From assembly GCF_004005935.1 (NCBI RefSeq), contig NZ_SACQ01000008.1, positions 62,001-126,000 on the forward strand: a stretch of DNA of 64,000 bases, in the 5' to 3' direction. The stretch is from Neptunomonas marina. Lineage in GTDB: Bacteria > Pseudomonadota > Gammaproteobacteria > Pseudomonadales > Balneatricaceae. The position numbers and the translations under genes are program-made. The notes under the pieces are model-generated. The model did not search any database. It was not told the DNA's origin and saw nothing but the letters and a program-made list of their open reading frames with translations. Of the stretch, positions 35,972 to 44,447 are shown one piece after another (positions within the stretch are counted from its first letter, which is position 1; the number at the start of each line of letters is the position of its first letter).

Positions 35972-37459
35972 TTACGACAAACGGATCATGACGTTTTTCA
36001 CATCGGTGTATTTCTCGAAGGCATGTAGCGATTTATCACGGCCATTGCCCGATGCTTTCACACCACCAAACGGAACCGTGGTATCGCCCTCTCCCCATGT
36101 ATTTACCCACACCATACCGGCTTGAATCTGGCGGCTTACACGGTGAGCACGCGAGAGGCTTTCGGTCCACAGAGCAGAGCCCAAACCGTACTGGGAATCG
36201 TTCGCTAGGCGAATCGCCTCCTCCTCTGTTTCAAAAGTACATACCGCAAGCACAGGGCCGAAGATCTCCTCTTTCACAAAGGTCATGCCGTTGTGTGCGT
36301 TATCAATGATGGTCGGCTCAACAAAGAAACCTTCGCCTGTTTGGTGCTCAGGTACGCCACCCAAAAGTACACGGCCACCCTCTTCGATAGCGGAACTTAC
36401 ATAGCGCGCAACCGTGTCCAGCTGTGCTTTGTCCACCAAAGGCCCCATCGTTGTTGCTGGGTTGAGCGGATCACCCGGCTGAAAACGCTTAGCGGCCGCC
36501 ACCAGTTTTTCGACAAACTCATCTTTAACCGATGCATCAACATACAGGCGCGAGCACGCGATACACACTTCGCCTTGGTTGCCAAAGATGGCAACGGCTG
36601 CTGTTTGTGCGGCTTTATCCAAGTCTGCATCGGCAAATACTAGATTTGGCGACTTACCGCCAGCCTCTAGCCACACTCGTTTCATGTTGGATTCGCCAGC
36701 GTAGCCCATGAGCATCCCCGCCACACGCGTCGAGCCGGTGAAGGCTAATACGTCGACATCCTGATGCAGCGCCAACGCTTTACCCGCAGTGTGACCATAG
36801 CCTGTCACAACATTGAATACGCCATCAGGGATACCCGCTTCTTTCGCAAGCTCCGCCAAGCGTAGCAAGCTGAGAACTGACTTTTCCGATGGTTTTAGAA
36901 TGACGCTATTACCTGCCGCCAACGCCGGTGCCACTTTCCACGCCGCCATCATCAAAGGGTAGTTCCAAGGTGTGATACAGCCCACAACGCCGCACGGCTC
37001 GTGGCTGATCAACGCCAGGGTATCCACGCCCGTTGGTGCGATTTCGCCATAGACTTTGTCGATGCACTCCGCTGTCCACTCGAAGCAGTCGATCGTATCA
37101 GGGATATCGATGGCGACCATCTCAGAAATTGATTTACCCATCTCAAGGGTATCGAGCAGTGCTAGCTCATCTCGGTGCTGATCGAGTAGCTGCGCAAGAC
37201 GTAGCAACACTTTTTTACGTGCACGTGGCGCCATCTGCGACCATACACCCGACTGAAACGCCGCACGGGCATGGGATACAGCCACATCAATATCTGCTGT
37301 GTCGCAGCTGGCTACATTAACCAAGACCTCTTCCGTTGCAGGATTGACTGAGGGGAAGGTCTCGCCACTGATGGCTGGGACAAACTCACCGTTAATGAAC
37401 GCGCCCTCACGAAAGCGCAGTTCGCTGCGTAGCGCTTCCCATTCCTGATAACTTTTCAT
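35972..37459 (-). CDS. puuC: aldehyde dehydrogenase, PuuC type (gamma-glutamyl-gamma-aminobutyraldehyde dehydrogenase)
   Basis: 495 residues, NAD(P)-dependent. PuuC oxidises the aldehyde made by PuuB to gamma-glutamyl-GABA, and also accepts aminobutyraldehyde from the transaminase route. Seen: GCITPWNYPLMMAAWKVAPALAAGNSVILKPSEK (cofactor), AFTGSTRVAG, LEAGGKSPNLVF with the general base Glu, and FGNQGEVCIACSRLYV with the catalytic Cys. VNPATEEVLVNVASC at the N-terminus is typical of the PuuC branch. It is separate from the other puu genes and lies beyond agmatinase on the same strand. Confidence 0.87.
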   Translation of the reverse strand: MKSYQEWEALRSELRFREGAFINGEFVPAISGETFPSVNPATEEVLVNVASCDTADIDVAVSHARAAFQSGVWSQMAPRARKKVLLRLAQLLDQHRDELALLDTLEMGKSISEMVAIDIPDTIDCFEWTAECIDKVYGEIAPTGVDTLALISHEPCGVVGCITPWNYPLMMAAWKVAPALAAGNSVILKPSEKSVLSLLRLAELAKEAGIPDGVFNVVTGYGHTAGKALALHQDVDVLAFTGSTRVAGMLMGYAGESNMKRVWLEAGGKSPNLVFADADLDKAAQTAAVAIFGNQGEVCIACSRLYVDASVKDEFVEKLVAAAKRFQPGDPLNPATTMGPLVDKAQLDTVARYVSSAIEEGGRVLLGGVPEHQTGEGFFVEPTIIDNAHNGMTFVKEEIFGPVLAVCTFETEEEAIRLANDSQYGLGSALWTESLSRAHRVSRQIQAGMVWVNTWGEGDTTVPFGGVKASGNGRDKSLHAFEKYTDVKNVMIRLS

Positions 37460-37481
37460 TACGTCTTACTCCTGCATAAAT

Positions 37482-37509
37482 TTGGCATCATTAACTGACA
37501 GACTATATA
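37482..37509 (+). promoter_or_regulatory. predicted promoter of a candidate small RNA
   Basis: TTGGCA at 37482-37487, a 16-base spacer, then TATATA at 37504-37509, which would start an RNA near 37516. Confidence 0.45.
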
Positions 37510-37515
37510 GCGCCG

Positions 37516-37748
37516 CACCGACGCACTATACACCCGAATAGGTATGTGAGGGGATGGACTCATACGCGAGGCGATGTTGGCTCTCTGGCCAACCGTTTTG
37601 CCTCGCTATGATGGTGATGGTCTCAGGATTCAGCCGTTGATCACGGCCCAACCTCTGTGCCTGCCTGTTGGGGTTAACCGCACGTTACCCCGCTTGTATT
37701 TAGGTACGTCCTCATTTCCCCACCTGCCCATGGCAGGTGGTTTTTTAT
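37516..37748 (+). ncRNA. candidate structured small RNA between puuC and agmatinase
   Basis: About 230 bases on the + strand, opposite in direction to both neighbours. Nested stems: GCGAGGC (37566-37572) with GCCTCGC (37600-37606), enclosing GTTGG (37576) with CCAAC (37589); CCGT with ACGG around 37634-37646; CCCAAC (37647) with GTTGGG (37667). The end is a textbook terminator. No protein fits well: the only frame (37574-37756) is 60 codons with no ribosome site. It matches no known RNA family I can name. The T run overlaps the agmatinase stop, so antisense action on that mRNA end is possible. Confidence 0.45.
37722..37748 (+). terminator. rho-independent terminator of the candidate small RNA
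   Basis: CCACCTGCC-CAT-GGCAGGTGG, a perfect 9-bp stem with a 3-base loop, then six T. It reads on the + strand; on the minus strand no T run follows, so it does not belong to the agmatinase gene. Confidence 0.88.
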
Positions 37749-38710
37749 CGGCTTAAATAGCAGCCTCCCGCGCCGTTGTTAGCAGCCAATACATACAAGT
37801 ACTCAAGTGCGAGCGTTGCTCCTGCCAGCGATGTCACCTCAGCATGGTCGTAAGCCGGTGCCACTTCCACCACATCCATTCCCACAAGGTTAGCGCCCTG
37901 CAAACCGCGGATAATTTTAAGCGCCGTATCGATTGATAGCCCGCCGCACACTGGTGTGCCGGTGCCGGGTGCAACCGCTGGATCAAGACCATCGATATCA
38001 AAGCTAACGTAGGTTGGTTTGTCACCGATACGCGCTTTTATCCGCTCAAGGGTCGCATCAGGACCATGGCCATTGACCCACGCCGCATCCAGCACTTCGA
38101 AGGGGTGATCTTCGTGCTCATATGCCGTCCGGATGCCTACCTGTATGGCATGATCCGTATCCACCAGCCCCTCTTTAACCGCATGGTAGAACAGCGTGCC
38201 GTGATCATACTGGGTGCCCCCTGAGTAGGTATCGGTATGGGCATCGAAATGTACCAGCGCCACAGGACCATGCTTTTTAGCGTACGCGCGCAAAACCGGC
38301 AGCGTAATGTAGTGATCTCCGCCAAATGTGAGTGCTTGTGCGCCGCTCGCTAGCACCTGATCAATGTGCGCTGTGAGATTATCAACCAATGTTTGTGGTT
38401 CGCCATGACGAAACAGCAGATTGCCGGTATCTGCAACGTTTAAGTGCTCCTCAAGCGCGAAGTTCCAAGGCCAACGCGCGCCCTCCCAAATAAGGTTTGC
38501 CGATGCAGCACGCACACCTTGTGGCCCAAAGCGCGCACCTGGGCGCCCTGATGTCGACATATCATAAGGAACGCCTGTCACCAGCACGTCACCACTAAAC
38601 TGCGCCGGATCCGGTACAAAAGGAACCTGCATAAACGTCATGCCTAATGTGCCATAGAGTGGCATGTCAGCATCTGCGACCACGGGGCCGGGTGTGGTTG
38701 GTTTTGTCAT
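37745..38710 (-). CDS. speB: agmatinase (SpeB family ureohydrolase)
   Basis: 321 residues, binuclear Mn enzyme converting agmatine to putrescine and urea. Metal motifs: TFGGDHYITLP (His), VHFDAHTDTY (Asp, His, Asp) and SFDIDGLDPAVAPGTGTP (two Asp). Length is typical. Relatives include guanidinobutyrase and guanidinopropionase, and the sequence alone does not separate these. It faces a divergent LysR gene, which probably controls it, and it feeds putrescine to the puu and spuC routes. Confidence 0.88.
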   Translation of the reverse strand: MTKPTTPGPVVADADMPLYGTLGMTFMQVPFVPDPAQFSGDVLVTGVPYDMSTSGRPGARFGPQGVRAASANLIWEGARWPWNFALEEHLNVADTGNLLFRHGEPQTLVDNLTAHIDQVLASGAQALTFGGDHYITLPVLRAYAKKHGPVALVHFDAHTDTYSGGTQYDHGTLFYHAVKEGLVDTDHAIQVGIRTAYEHEDHPFEVLDAAWVNGHGPDATLERIKARIGDKPTYVSFDIDGLDPAVAPGTGTPVCGGLSIDTALKIIRGLQGANLVGMDVVEVAPAYDHAEVTSLAGATLALEYLYVLAANNGAGGCYLSR

Positions 38711-38775
38711 TGTTTTGCTCCTGTCATCTCAATAGAGAACAGGCTACTTCACTCACCACTATCTGTGAAATGCAT

Positions 38776-38792
38776 ATAGATGATATAACTAT
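38776..38792. promoter_or_regulatory. possible LysR binding site
   Basis: ATAG-N9-CTAT in the AT-rich space between agmatinase and the LysR gene. The geometry is two bases wider than the classical T-N11-A box, so this is tentative. Confidence 0.35.
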
Positions 38793-38822
38793 TAATACAA
38801 TAGATAATTAACGAGTGCTGGC

Positions 38823-39740
38823 ATGTCGGATCTACACAACTTTGACCTGAACCTACTGATTCAGTTTGAGGCGCTCATTAGCGAGTGTCATGTCAGCCGT
38901 GCCGCTGAAAAAGTGTTTCTCAGCCAGTCGGCGATGAGCCATGCCTTAGCAAGACTACGTGAACACTGTAACGATCCTCTTTTAGTGCGCACGCCACAGG
39001 GTTTGCAGCCTACCCAGCGTGCCAAAGCGATGTTGCCTGAAGTACGCGACGCGCTTGCTACCATCGAGCGTGCTATCGCAGCCCCCACCGCGTTCGTGCC
39101 AGCCACCAGCCAACGCTGTTTTACGCTGGCAGCAACGGACTACTTCGAATCGGTTATTTTTCCAGACTGGTTCTGCACATTACGCAAGCGCGCGCCCCAT
39201 ATTCAGATCGCTATCGACATCATCCCAGAAGACCGAGCGCTACAGCGCCTCTCCAGTGGTGAAGTCGATTTGATTATCGGGCTAGAGAGCGACCTTTCCA
39301 CTCCTAGCTATCTGGATATCGATATCTGGTGTGAGGAGCATTTAGTGGTGATTGGCAGCGAGCACTATAACCATCGTGGTCCACTGGATCTGCCAACCTA
39401 TTTGGCGGCTGAGCATATCGCCTTTTTTGATCTGGCCTCGCAAGCCGACAGCGCCGTTGATCGCTGGTTAGCCCAGCAAAACCGACATCGCCAAGTGGTT
39501 GCGAAAGTGAGTAACTATATGGCGGGCGCACGCATGGCTGCCAATAGCCAGATGCTCGCAACACTGCCCAAACGCATGGCGGAGCTATTTGCGACCTTAT
39601 TACCGGTAAAAATCTTTGCACTGAGTGATGCGTTCCCCACCCAACGGATGACGCTCATTCAAGACCCTCGATTACGCAATGAAGCGGGACGTCAGTGGCT
39701 GGTGGACCAATTGAAACTCGCCACATCGGGTGACAATTAA
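38823..39740 (+). CDS. LysR family regulator, divergent from agmatinase
   Basis: 305 residues. The N-terminal winged HTH has NLLIQFEALISECHVSRAAEKVFLSQSAMSHALARLREHCNDPLLVRTPQGLQPT. The effector domain follows from about residue 95 (CFTLAATDYFESVIFPDW). It resembles the NodD/ArgP-like subgroup starting with DLNLL. The divergent position at 112 bp suggests it controls the agmatinase gene in response to agmatine or a guanidino compound; inference. Confidence 0.88.
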   Translation: MSDLHNFDLNLLIQFEALISECHVSRAAEKVFLSQSAMSHALARLREHCNDPLLVRTPQGLQPTQRAKAMLPEVRDALATIERAIAAPTAFVPATSQRCFTLAATDYFESVIFPDWFCTLRKRAPHIQIAIDIIPEDRALQRLSSGEVDLIIGLESDLSTPSYLDIDIWCEEHLVVIGSEHYNHRGPLDLPTYLAAEHIAFFDLASQADSAVDRWLAQQNRHRQVVAKVSNYMAGARMAANSQMLATLPKRMAELFATLLPVKIFALSDAFPTQRMTLIQDPRLRNEAGRQWLVDQLKLATSGDN

Positions 39741-39804
39741 GCGCAATTACCAGCGTTCCAAGACGGTATTAACACCCCCTTGCAGCACTGCGACAATCTG
39801 CCGC

Positions 39805-39819
39805 GTGACATCATGTCAC
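39805..39819. promoter_or_regulatory. perfect palindrome before the TonB-dependent receptor gene
   Basis: GTGACAT-C-ATGTCAC, 58 bp before the receptor start. A closely related pair lies before the opposing operon at 46349-46380. GTGA and TCAC are seven bases apart, so it is not a CRP site. Confidence 0.6.
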
Positions 39820-39877
39820 ATTGTTTACAAGCCTCTATACCCTTATTTTCCGGTCAGTTTTTCTTGGAGTTAAAAAG

Positions 39878-42001
39878 ATGATCGGAACCCCCACCCCTAA
39901 AAAACAACTGTGCGTTGTTATCTCTGCCTTGATCAGCAGCCAAGCGCTCGCTGTGGATGGCCCAACCGATGTGATCACCGTGACCGCCACGCGTGCAGAG
40001 CGCGTCTCGTCTGAGGTGCCTGAAAGCATCGCCGTGATTGATCAAAGCCGTCTTGCGCAGGAGCGCATGGGTAATATCAACGATGCGCTAAGAGGCACAC
40101 CGGGTGTCTTAGTTGAGTCGACCAGTGGCGCATACAGCTCGCGGATGATCGTGCGTGGCGCAGGCTTAAAGGCCCAATACGGAATTCGCGAAGTGATGCT
40201 GCTGCGCGATGGGGTGCCGATCACCGACCCCGACAGCTTCACACGGATGGACTTTATCGATACGCAAGATATCGAGCAGATCGAGGTGAGCAAAGGGCCC
40301 GGAAATATCTATGCTGCCGGATCGACCGGCGGTGCCATACAGATTATTTCTAAATCGGTTTTCGATGATCGGCGCGACCAACTACGCATCGGCGCAGGCG
40401 AGTTTGGCACCAAAAACCTCCATGCACGCAAGTCTTATATGTCGGAGGCAGGCAACGCAGTCGCGATTACCGCATCGCACCGCAAGTCAGATAATAACTG
40501 GCGCCGTTGGAACGATTTTGAATCGAATCAGCTCAGCATAAAAACAGGCTATCTGCCCAATGACTACACCGAACTCGAGACCGAGCTAAGCTACACCAAA
40601 GCGCAGCTCAACCTCCCCGGAGATATGACGCAAGAGCAGTTCGAAGCGTTTCGCCAAACCGGCAAACAAACCGACAACAACAGCCCCTTCAAGCACAACG
40701 CACGGGACTCTGAAATCGTCTTTTTCAATAGCCGTTTAAATATGGATCTGGGCAGTTTTACCTTTAAGCCGCGTCTCTATTTCAACCACTGGAGCCACTT
40801 CCACCCAGTGACGGGCGGTATCAACGATACGCCGGGTGTGAATATCTGGGGCACAGACCTCGAAGTTGAAGTCCCTCACAGCCTGCTTGGTCAGGACAAC
40901 TTAGTGATGGGCATGACCTACCGCCAAGACCGCAACCTAGGCGCTAAAAAATACGCCTATCAAGATATCGTGACCGCTGGCCCCAAAGTGATTCGCACGC
41001 TATCTAACGATCCGGGCGAGCTATTAGAGGAGCAAGATGAGAAGAACAACGTGGTGGGCTTCTTTGTGCAAGAGAGCCTGCAACCCAACGAAAAGCTGTT
41101 GATTGATGCAGGCTTTCGCTTTGACCACATCACCATCGAGCAAAACACTTGGAGCAGTGATACACGCTACAACTACGGCATGGGCGGCTATGTAACCGTA
41201 CCGGGCAGTGGCGGTTATAGCTCACTTAACCGCAGCTTCGACCTATTCTCACCCCGCGTTGGCATTAGCTACAAACTCAACGATCAGTTTACGCTTTTCG
41301 GTAATCTCGCCCAAGGCGAGCAAGTCCCCTTCGCTAGCGAATTAGAGAGCAACCCCGATCTTCGCAGCCCCACCAGCCGTAGCTTCGAAGTAGGCCTTAA
41401 AGGCCGCGCTGCTAGCTGGGAGTTTGACCTAAACGCCTATATCAGCAGTGTTGACGACGAGATCATCCGAGTACGCACCAACGGCGAAAGCATCTATCAA
41501 AACGCCGGCAGTACTGATAAAAAAGGGCTTGAGTTCAGCGGCTCTAAGCAAGTGTTGCAGGGTAAAATTCCCGGTAAATTACGACTTGGCTTTAACTATG
41601 CCTACAGTGATTACACCTATGATGAGTTCTCTGAGATTGTTTACGGTGGCCGCCCGACAAACCATGACCGTTCCGGCAATCAACTGCCTTACATTCCAAA
41701 GCATTACTACAGCATCAACGCAAACTATGAACACCCCTCCGGCATCAAAGCGCGTGTGCAAGCTGACTCGTGGGGAGATTACTACCTCGATAACGCCAAT
41801 ACAGAGAAATATAAAGGCTATGATTTTGTCACGAGCCTCAACGTCAGTTATGCCACAGGCCCGCACGATATCAGCTTAAATATTCAAAACCTGTTTGATA
41901 AACGCTATGCCGTTGAAGTGGAGAAAGATACGAGCGGCGAAAAATCGTTTTCACCCGGTGCACCGCGCTCAATCATGTTGAGTTATCGCTACCAGTTTTA
42001 A
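39878..42001 (+). CDS. TonB-dependent outer-membrane receptor
   Basis: 707 residues from the ATG at 39878 with TTGGAG upstream; the longer frame to 39821 puts extra residues before the signal peptide. Signal peptide up to SSQALA, then the TonB box DVITVTA. Plug domain: DALRGTPGVLVESTSG, QYGIREVMLLRDGVPITDPDSFTR, DIEQIEVSKGPGNIYAAGSTGGAIQI. The 22-strand barrel ends with the aromatic C-terminus SYRYQF. No siderophore synthesis or binding gene is near; the partners are TonB, ExbBD and probable metal handling proteins. Likely imports a metal chelate; which one is unknown. Confidence 0.9.
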   Translation: MIGTPTPKKQLCVVISALISSQALAVDGPTDVITVTATRAERVSSEVPESIAVIDQSRLAQERMGNINDALRGTPGVLVESTSGAYSSRMIVRGAGLKAQYGIREVMLLRDGVPITDPDSFTRMDFIDTQDIEQIEVSKGPGNIYAAGSTGGAIQIISKSVFDDRRDQLRIGAGEFGTKNLHARKSYMSEAGNAVAITASHRKSDNNWRRWNDFESNQLSIKTGYLPNDYTELETELSYTKAQLNLPGDMTQEQFEAFRQTGKQTDNNSPFKHNARDSEIVFFNSRLNMDLGSFTFKPRLYFNHWSHFHPVTGGINDTPGVNIWGTDLEVEVPHSLLGQDNLVMGMTYRQDRNLGAKKYAYQDIVTAGPKVIRTLSNDPGELLEEQDEKNNVVGFFVQESLQPNEKLLIDAGFRFDHITIEQNTWSSDTRYNYGMGGYVTVPGSGGYSSLNRSFDLFSPRVGISYKLNDQFTLFGNLAQGEQVPFASELESNPDLRSPTSRSFEVGLKGRAASWEFDLNAYISSVDDEIIRVRTNGESIYQNAGSTDKKGLEFSGSKQVLQGKIPGKLRLGFNYAYSDYTYDEFSEIVYGGRPTNHDRSGNQLPYIPKHYYSINANYEHPSGIKARVQADSWGDYYLDNANTEKYKGYDFVTSLNVSYATGPHDISLNIQNLFDKRYAVEVEKDTSGEKSFSPGAPRSIMLSYRYQF

Positions 42002-42005
42002 CCGC

Positions 42006-42031
42006 AAGGGAGGTAATACCTCCCTTTTTTT
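42006..42031 (+). terminator. rho-independent terminator of the receptor gene
   Basis: AAGGGAGGT-AAT-ACCTCCCTT, then a run of T, five bases after the stop codon. Confidence 0.92.
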
Positions 42032-42111
42032 ATCGCATCTCACACAATCAACTCTCGCGGCTAAAAGCGAATCTAAAAGAGTGCCCTCGCCTTAAGCTGA
42101 TCACTAGCAAA

Positions 42112-42756
42112 CTACTTTAACTGATATACCAGCGTGAGTTTATACGCCACCGCACCCAGGGGGGATGGCAGCGGCAAAGAGCGCTGAATCGCCTGCAAAG
42201 TGCTCTTGTAAAACAAACGATTACCCTTGAGCCACTCAACATCCGCTAGGTTTCCCGACGCATCAATCGATACGATAAAAGTCACTCGTCCCTCAATACC
42301 TCGCTTCCGTGCTCGAGACGGATAATGTTTGTGTGCATCAATACGTGCAGCTAGCTCATTAAAGTGTAGATCTCGTTGCGCCTTTGGGTTTATGGGCGGT
42401 GCCGCTCGCTGTTGTTCGTTTGCAGCATCCACACTTGCCTGGTGCTGCACTTTATTAGCCACAATATTGGCACCGCTAGCCACTTGCGTATGGGTGGGTA
42501 GCGTTTGTTGAACCGCTGGCTTGGGCTTGGGCTTTTCAATGATAGGTTCTGGCGGTGTGGCTGCCGCAAGTGGAGCTGCCACTGCCGGAGCAACAGGAGC
42601 AGGCGCTGCTACGCTAACACGCACCGCAGAGAACGACGCCGCTGGCGCTTGTGCAGCACCCGCCAATAAGGGCTGCTTCCACAATAGATACGCAAGCCCT
42701 AGGTGCAGCAGTAACGAACAAAAAAACCCGCAGGCTTTCCAGTGCAACTGCATCAT
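42112..42756 (-). CDS. tonB: TonB family protein
   Basis: 214 residues, possibly from the second Met at 42753. N-terminal membrane anchor (CGFFCSLLLHLGLAYLLW, with a His in the helix as in TonB), then a Pro/Ala-rich spacer (about residues 35-85), and the C-terminal TonB fold: RIDAHKHYPSRARKRGIEGRVTFIVSIDASGNLADVEWLKGN. Overlaps the exbD stop by four bases. Transmits proton-motive energy to the receptor encoded opposite. Confidence 0.9.
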   Translation of the reverse strand: MMQLHWKACGFFCSLLLHLGLAYLLWKQPLLAGAAQAPAASFSAVRVSVAAPAPVAPAVAAPLAAATPPEPIIEKPKPKPAVQQTLPTHTQVASGANIVANKVQHQASVDAANEQQRAAPPINPKAQRDLHFNELAARIDAHKHYPSRARKRGIEGRVTFIVSIDASGNLADVEWLKGNRLFYKSTLQAIQRSLPLPSPLGAVAYKLTLVYQLK

Positions 42757-43154
42757 GACTGCTCAGTTAATATCTCTAAATTATCGATATGCAGCGCTCT
42801 GGCCACATCTAACACCTGCACAATGTGCTCAAATGGTGTTTCCTTATCAGCAGCCAGTTGCAGCACGAGTGTATCTTTTGTTTGCATCAGCGCAGTTAAG
42901 CGGTGCGATAAAACATTGGCATGAATGGGCTCACCGTCCAGAAACATAGCGCCACTGGGAGTGAGAGTAATTTTGTGCGCTTGCTGAGCTCTCAGGTCGT
43001 CACCGGTATCAGCGGTCGGCAGCGCCAGATCAACCACCTGCTCTTCCACAAAATGAGCTGTCAGCATAAAAAAGACCAACAGCAAAAACACGATATCGAT
43101 GAGCGGGGTTAAGTTAAGGATAGCTGTCTGTTGTACCGGCGATCTATATTGCAC
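42753..43154 (-). CDS. exbD: ExbD/TolR family protein
   Basis: 133 residues, GTG start inside the end of exbB (11-base overlap). One membrane helix with the essential Asp: LTPLIDIVFLLLVFFMLT, Asp20. The periplasmic domain follows. Forms the proton channel with ExbB. Confidence 0.9.
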   Translation of the reverse strand: MQYRSPVQQTAILNLTPLIDIVFLLLVFFMLTAHFVEEQVVDLALPTADTGDDLRAQQAHKITLTPSGAMFLDGEPIHANVLSHRLTALMQTKDTLVLQLAADKETPFEHIVQVLDVARALHIDNLEILTEQS

Positions 43155-43737
43155 CCGTGATACTCTCCTGCTGCCAGAGCGTCGCTTGCTCTGAGTCGTT
43201 AAGCACCAAGGCTGCCGCTTGTTGCAGCTGCCAGTGATAGCGCGTCAATGCTGACTCCCAGAAGTGGATCAGTATTAGCAAAGGAATAGCCACCGCTAGC
43301 CCAATGCCTGTTGTCAGCATCGCCTCCCAGATACCGCCCGCCAGTGCCATTGCATCGACTTTGCCACCCGCACTTTCGATAACCTGAAACGCCTTAATCA
43401 TGCCGGTGATTGTTCCCAGCAGTCCCAACAACGGAGCAGTATTTGCTAACAACGAAACCGTTTTGATGCCCGCTTCCATCGGGCGCATTTCATCATAAAT
43501 GTGGTGTGCAGCCGCTGCCCGCAGCTCGGCGCCGTGCCCTTTCGCATCACACGCCTGTGTTAACTGTTCAACAATGCGCAGCTCACCCCCTTGTGGCCAC
43601 TGCTCAATCGGCAGATGCAACTTAGCGCGTTTACGCAGCATCAGCTGCAGGTACTGGGCTGCCACAATAGACACACCCAGAACAGAGTACGCGAGCAGGA
43701 TCCACACGACGGGACCACCTTTCTCAAACATCATCAT
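43144..43737 (-). CDS. exbB: ExbB/TolQ/MotA family proton channel protein
   Basis: 197 residues from the ATG at 43737 (GAGGGG upstream), which overlaps the stop of the preceding gene by four bases. Three helices: VVWILLAYSVLGVSIVAAQ near the start, LLANTAPLLGLLGTITGMIKAFQVI, and LTTGIGLAVAIPLLILIHFW. The Thr-Gly rich helix 2 and 3 line the proton path with ExbD Asp20. Confidence 0.9.
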   Translation of the reverse strand: MMMFEKGGPVVWILLAYSVLGVSIVAAQYLQLMLRKRAKLHLPIEQWPQGGELRIVEQLTQACDAKGHGAELRAAAAHHIYDEMRPMEAGIKTVSLLANTAPLLGLLGTITGMIKAFQVIESAGGKVDAMALAGGIWEAMLTTGIGLAVAIPLLILIHFWESALTRYHWQLQQAAALVLNDSEQATLWQQESITGAI

Positions 43738-44447
43738 GCGGGAACCCCTCGCCAAGCCGTGTTAATGGCCACTAACAGCAGCAGGCCTGCGCCCACGCGC
43801 GTTAAACCAAACTGCCACTGCGCCAAATGACGGCGTAGCTCCTTACCCAGCAGCGCAACGCCATAGCGCACTAAGAGTGTCGGTATCACAATGGCTCCGA
43901 TACCAAACCCAAAGGCCACCGCGCCGCCCCAAAACCAACTGGCGCTTTGTGCAGCCACCGCCAACAACCCCAACAGAGGAATACAAGGGTTTAACGCCAG
44001 CGAAAAACCCAACCCATAGAGCTGCAAGCGGTTACGCGGCTCAACCGCCCGATCCGTTGCGATGAGGTTGCTGGCAGGCGGCTCAGGCACGGCACTGGGC
44101 AAAACGGAGTGACACACAGGCTGGCGCGCTTGACGCCACATTTTAAGGGCCAACCAAAAGGTGATACTGGCCGCAAACAACGGTACAGCCGGGTGTTCAA
44201 GGTAGTGCTGCAGTGTTTGCCCAAATGCACCCGCAGCAGCACCCAATGCGAGGTAACCTGATAACCGCCCTCCCATAAAGGGGAGCAGCACCTCCGCTAC
44301 AGGCTTCGCGGCAGAAGGGCCGAGCAGAACGGGGCCAAGGTATGGCAAGCAACTTAGATTACAAGGCCCACTTCCAAAGCTCACACCGATCAGAAATGCT
44401 GAGAAGACCGCGGTATAGAGACTCAGCTCAACCCACTCCGTACTCAT
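43734..44447 (-). CDS. DsbD/UreH-like membrane protein (TauE/SafE-annotated type)
   Basis: 237 residues from the ATG at 44447, which overlaps the polyferredoxin stop by four bases. About six helices. The first has the paired-Cys motif SGPCNLSCLPYLGPVLLG, resembling the CcdA/DsbD and UreH_2 families; helix 4 repeats this style with GFSLALNPCIPLLGLL, with one Cys. Such proteins move electrons across the membrane or transport metals (UreH-like nickel/cobalt permeases). Between a polyferredoxin gene and exbB it could be the inner-membrane metal permease or a redox relay. Which one is not decided by sequence. Confidence 0.75.
   Translation of the reverse strand: MSTEWVELSLYTAVFSAFLIGVSFGSGPCNLSCLPYLGPVLLGPSAAKPVAEVLLPFMGGRLSGYLALGAAAGAFGQTLQHYLEHPAVPLFAASITFWLALKMWRQARQPVCHSVLPSAVPEPPASNLIATDRAVEPRNRLQLYGLGFSLALNPCIPLLGLLAVAAQSASWFWGGAVAFGFGIGAIVIPTLLVRYGVALLGKELRRHLAQWQFGLTRVGAGLLLLVAINTAWRGVPA

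Noticed and set aside
37574-37756. 60-codon + strand reading frame in the puuC-agmatinase gap
   Set aside because: No ribosome site, no family resemblance, and it runs through the terminator and the agmatinase stop. The structured RNA reading explains the region better.
39878-42001. Siderophore receptor of a classical iron locus
   Set aside because: No siderophore synthesis, binding-protein ABC importer, FecIR or clear Fur box is near; the neighbours point to a different metal or chelate.
43734-44447. Sulfite exporter TauE
   Set aside because: The paired-Cys CNLSC helix and the gene neighbours fit the DsbD/UreH-like group; nothing suggests sulfur metabolism.
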